A DNA stretch of 64,000 bases, from NCBI RefSeq assembly GCF_015234585.1, contig NZ_JADFCM010000001.1:248001-312000 (forward strand), given 5' to 3'. The notes under the pieces are model-generated. The model was given only the letters and a program-made list of their open reading frames with translations. It made no database searches and had not been told where the DNA came from. This DNA is from Pseudalkalibacillus hwajinpoensis (lineage in GTDB: Bacteria; Bacillota; Bacilli; Bacillales; Guptibacillaceae). Of this stretch, positions 63,759 through 64,000 are shown piece after piece. A program made the translations under genes and the position numbers. Within the stretch, counting starts at the first letter, position 1. Each line of letters starts with the position of its first letter.

Positions 63759-63878
63759 TTACATTCCTTCATTTTTGAGAAACGCTTTGATTTCAGAAAT
63801 TTTGATGCCCAATTCCTTTGCTTCTTTCATTAGTTTAATCCATTCCTCGTCAAGATTTTCTTCTGTATGTACGCCCAT
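63759..63878 (-). CDS. sinI: SinI antirepressor, copy 2
   Basis: 39 residues: LDEEWIKLMKEAKELGIKIS and EIKAFL match SinI. ATG six bases after AAGGAGGAG; an upstream extension of 34 residues is not like SinI. In B. subtilis, SinI binds SinR and frees matrix genes. It is directly upstream of sinR copy 2. Confidence 0.85.
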   Translation of the reverse strand: MGVHTEENLDEEWIKLMKEAKELGIKISEIKAFLKNEGM

Positions 63879-64000
63879 GTAACTCCTCCTTAAACTCTTT
63901 CCAGGTAGTTCAGCCATCATAGAAGCCTTCTCAGAAGAAGCTTCCTTAGATCTGTTTACTTTGCGCCCACTTTTTTTCAAAAATGGTTGCCCTTTTCTGG

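Overview
The window is chromosomal DNA of a spore-forming, low-to-moderate-GC Bacillaceae bacterium. Five sporulation genes (spo0F, spoIIR, spoIID, spoIIQ, spoIIID), two murA paralogues, AGGAGG-type ribosome sites, frequent TTG/GTG starts and the order fbaA-fsa-murAB-glpX-rho-rpmE-tdk-prfA-prmC-spoIIR-ywlB-ywlC-mntP-ywlE-rpiB-ywlG-glyA-upp-atp all match the region left of oriC in Bacillus subtilis. Genus is not fixed by the sequence; a marine or alkali-tolerant Bacillus relative is a guess. No rRNA, tRNA, CRISPR array, phage or transposase gene was seen.

Layout. 1-7.6 kb: an acyl-CoA/branched-chain degradation operon (3-hydroxybutyryl-CoA dehydrogenase end, two acyl-CoA dehydrogenases, MeaB GTPase, TetR regulator, fused isobutyryl-CoA mutase IcmF). 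7.9-11.6 kb: rpoE, pyrG, a DUF2529 gene and spo0F. 11.9-19.1 kb: central carbon, cell wall and information genes (fbaA, fsa, murAB, glpX, rho, rpmE, tdk). 19.2-31.8 kb: a lipoprotein, CoA-disulfide reductase, prfA-prmC, spoIIR, ywlB, ywlC, mntP, an HflK/HflC pair, ywlE, rpiB, ywlG and glyA. 32-40.4 kb: upp and the F1Fo ATP synthase operon (atpZ, I, B, E, F, H, A, G, D, C). 41.7-52 kb: an 11-gene Complex I operon (nuoABCDHIJKLMN, no EFG). 52-61.4 kb: ywzB, ywmB, murAA, spoIID, a teichoic-acid-type glycosyltransferase, spoIIQ, spoIIID, mbl, epuA and fabZ. 61.6-64 kb: accessory end with a tiny lipoprotein, two SinR repressors, two SinI-like antirepressors, an unknown protein and a DUF5658 membrane protein.

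How it fits together. Housekeeping energy metabolism (ATP synthase, Complex I, fatty/branched acyl-CoA oxidation) is mixed with sporulation signalling (Spo0F phosphorelay, SpoIIR forespore-to-mother-cell signal, SpoIID/SpoIIQ engulfment, SpoIIID mother-cell regulator) and cell-shape/wall genes (MurAA, MurAB, Mbl).

Most unusual signals: (1) two intergenic arrays, each of five 10-bp cores repeated with an exact 20-bp period and unrelated 10-bp spacers; (2) a roughly 120-bp structured dispersed repeat with compensatory stem changes, present as a tandem pair inside the atp operon, once near ywzB and as a truncated piece at 1.4 kb; (3) a dense DnaA-box cluster at ywlB-ywlC; (4) a duplicated SinI/SinR module whose two sinR upstream regions share a 16-bp palindromic operator; (5) a two-hairpin rpmE leader; (6) a helical insertion in the YwlE arginine phosphatase and a five-fold Lys/Ala repeat in NuoC.
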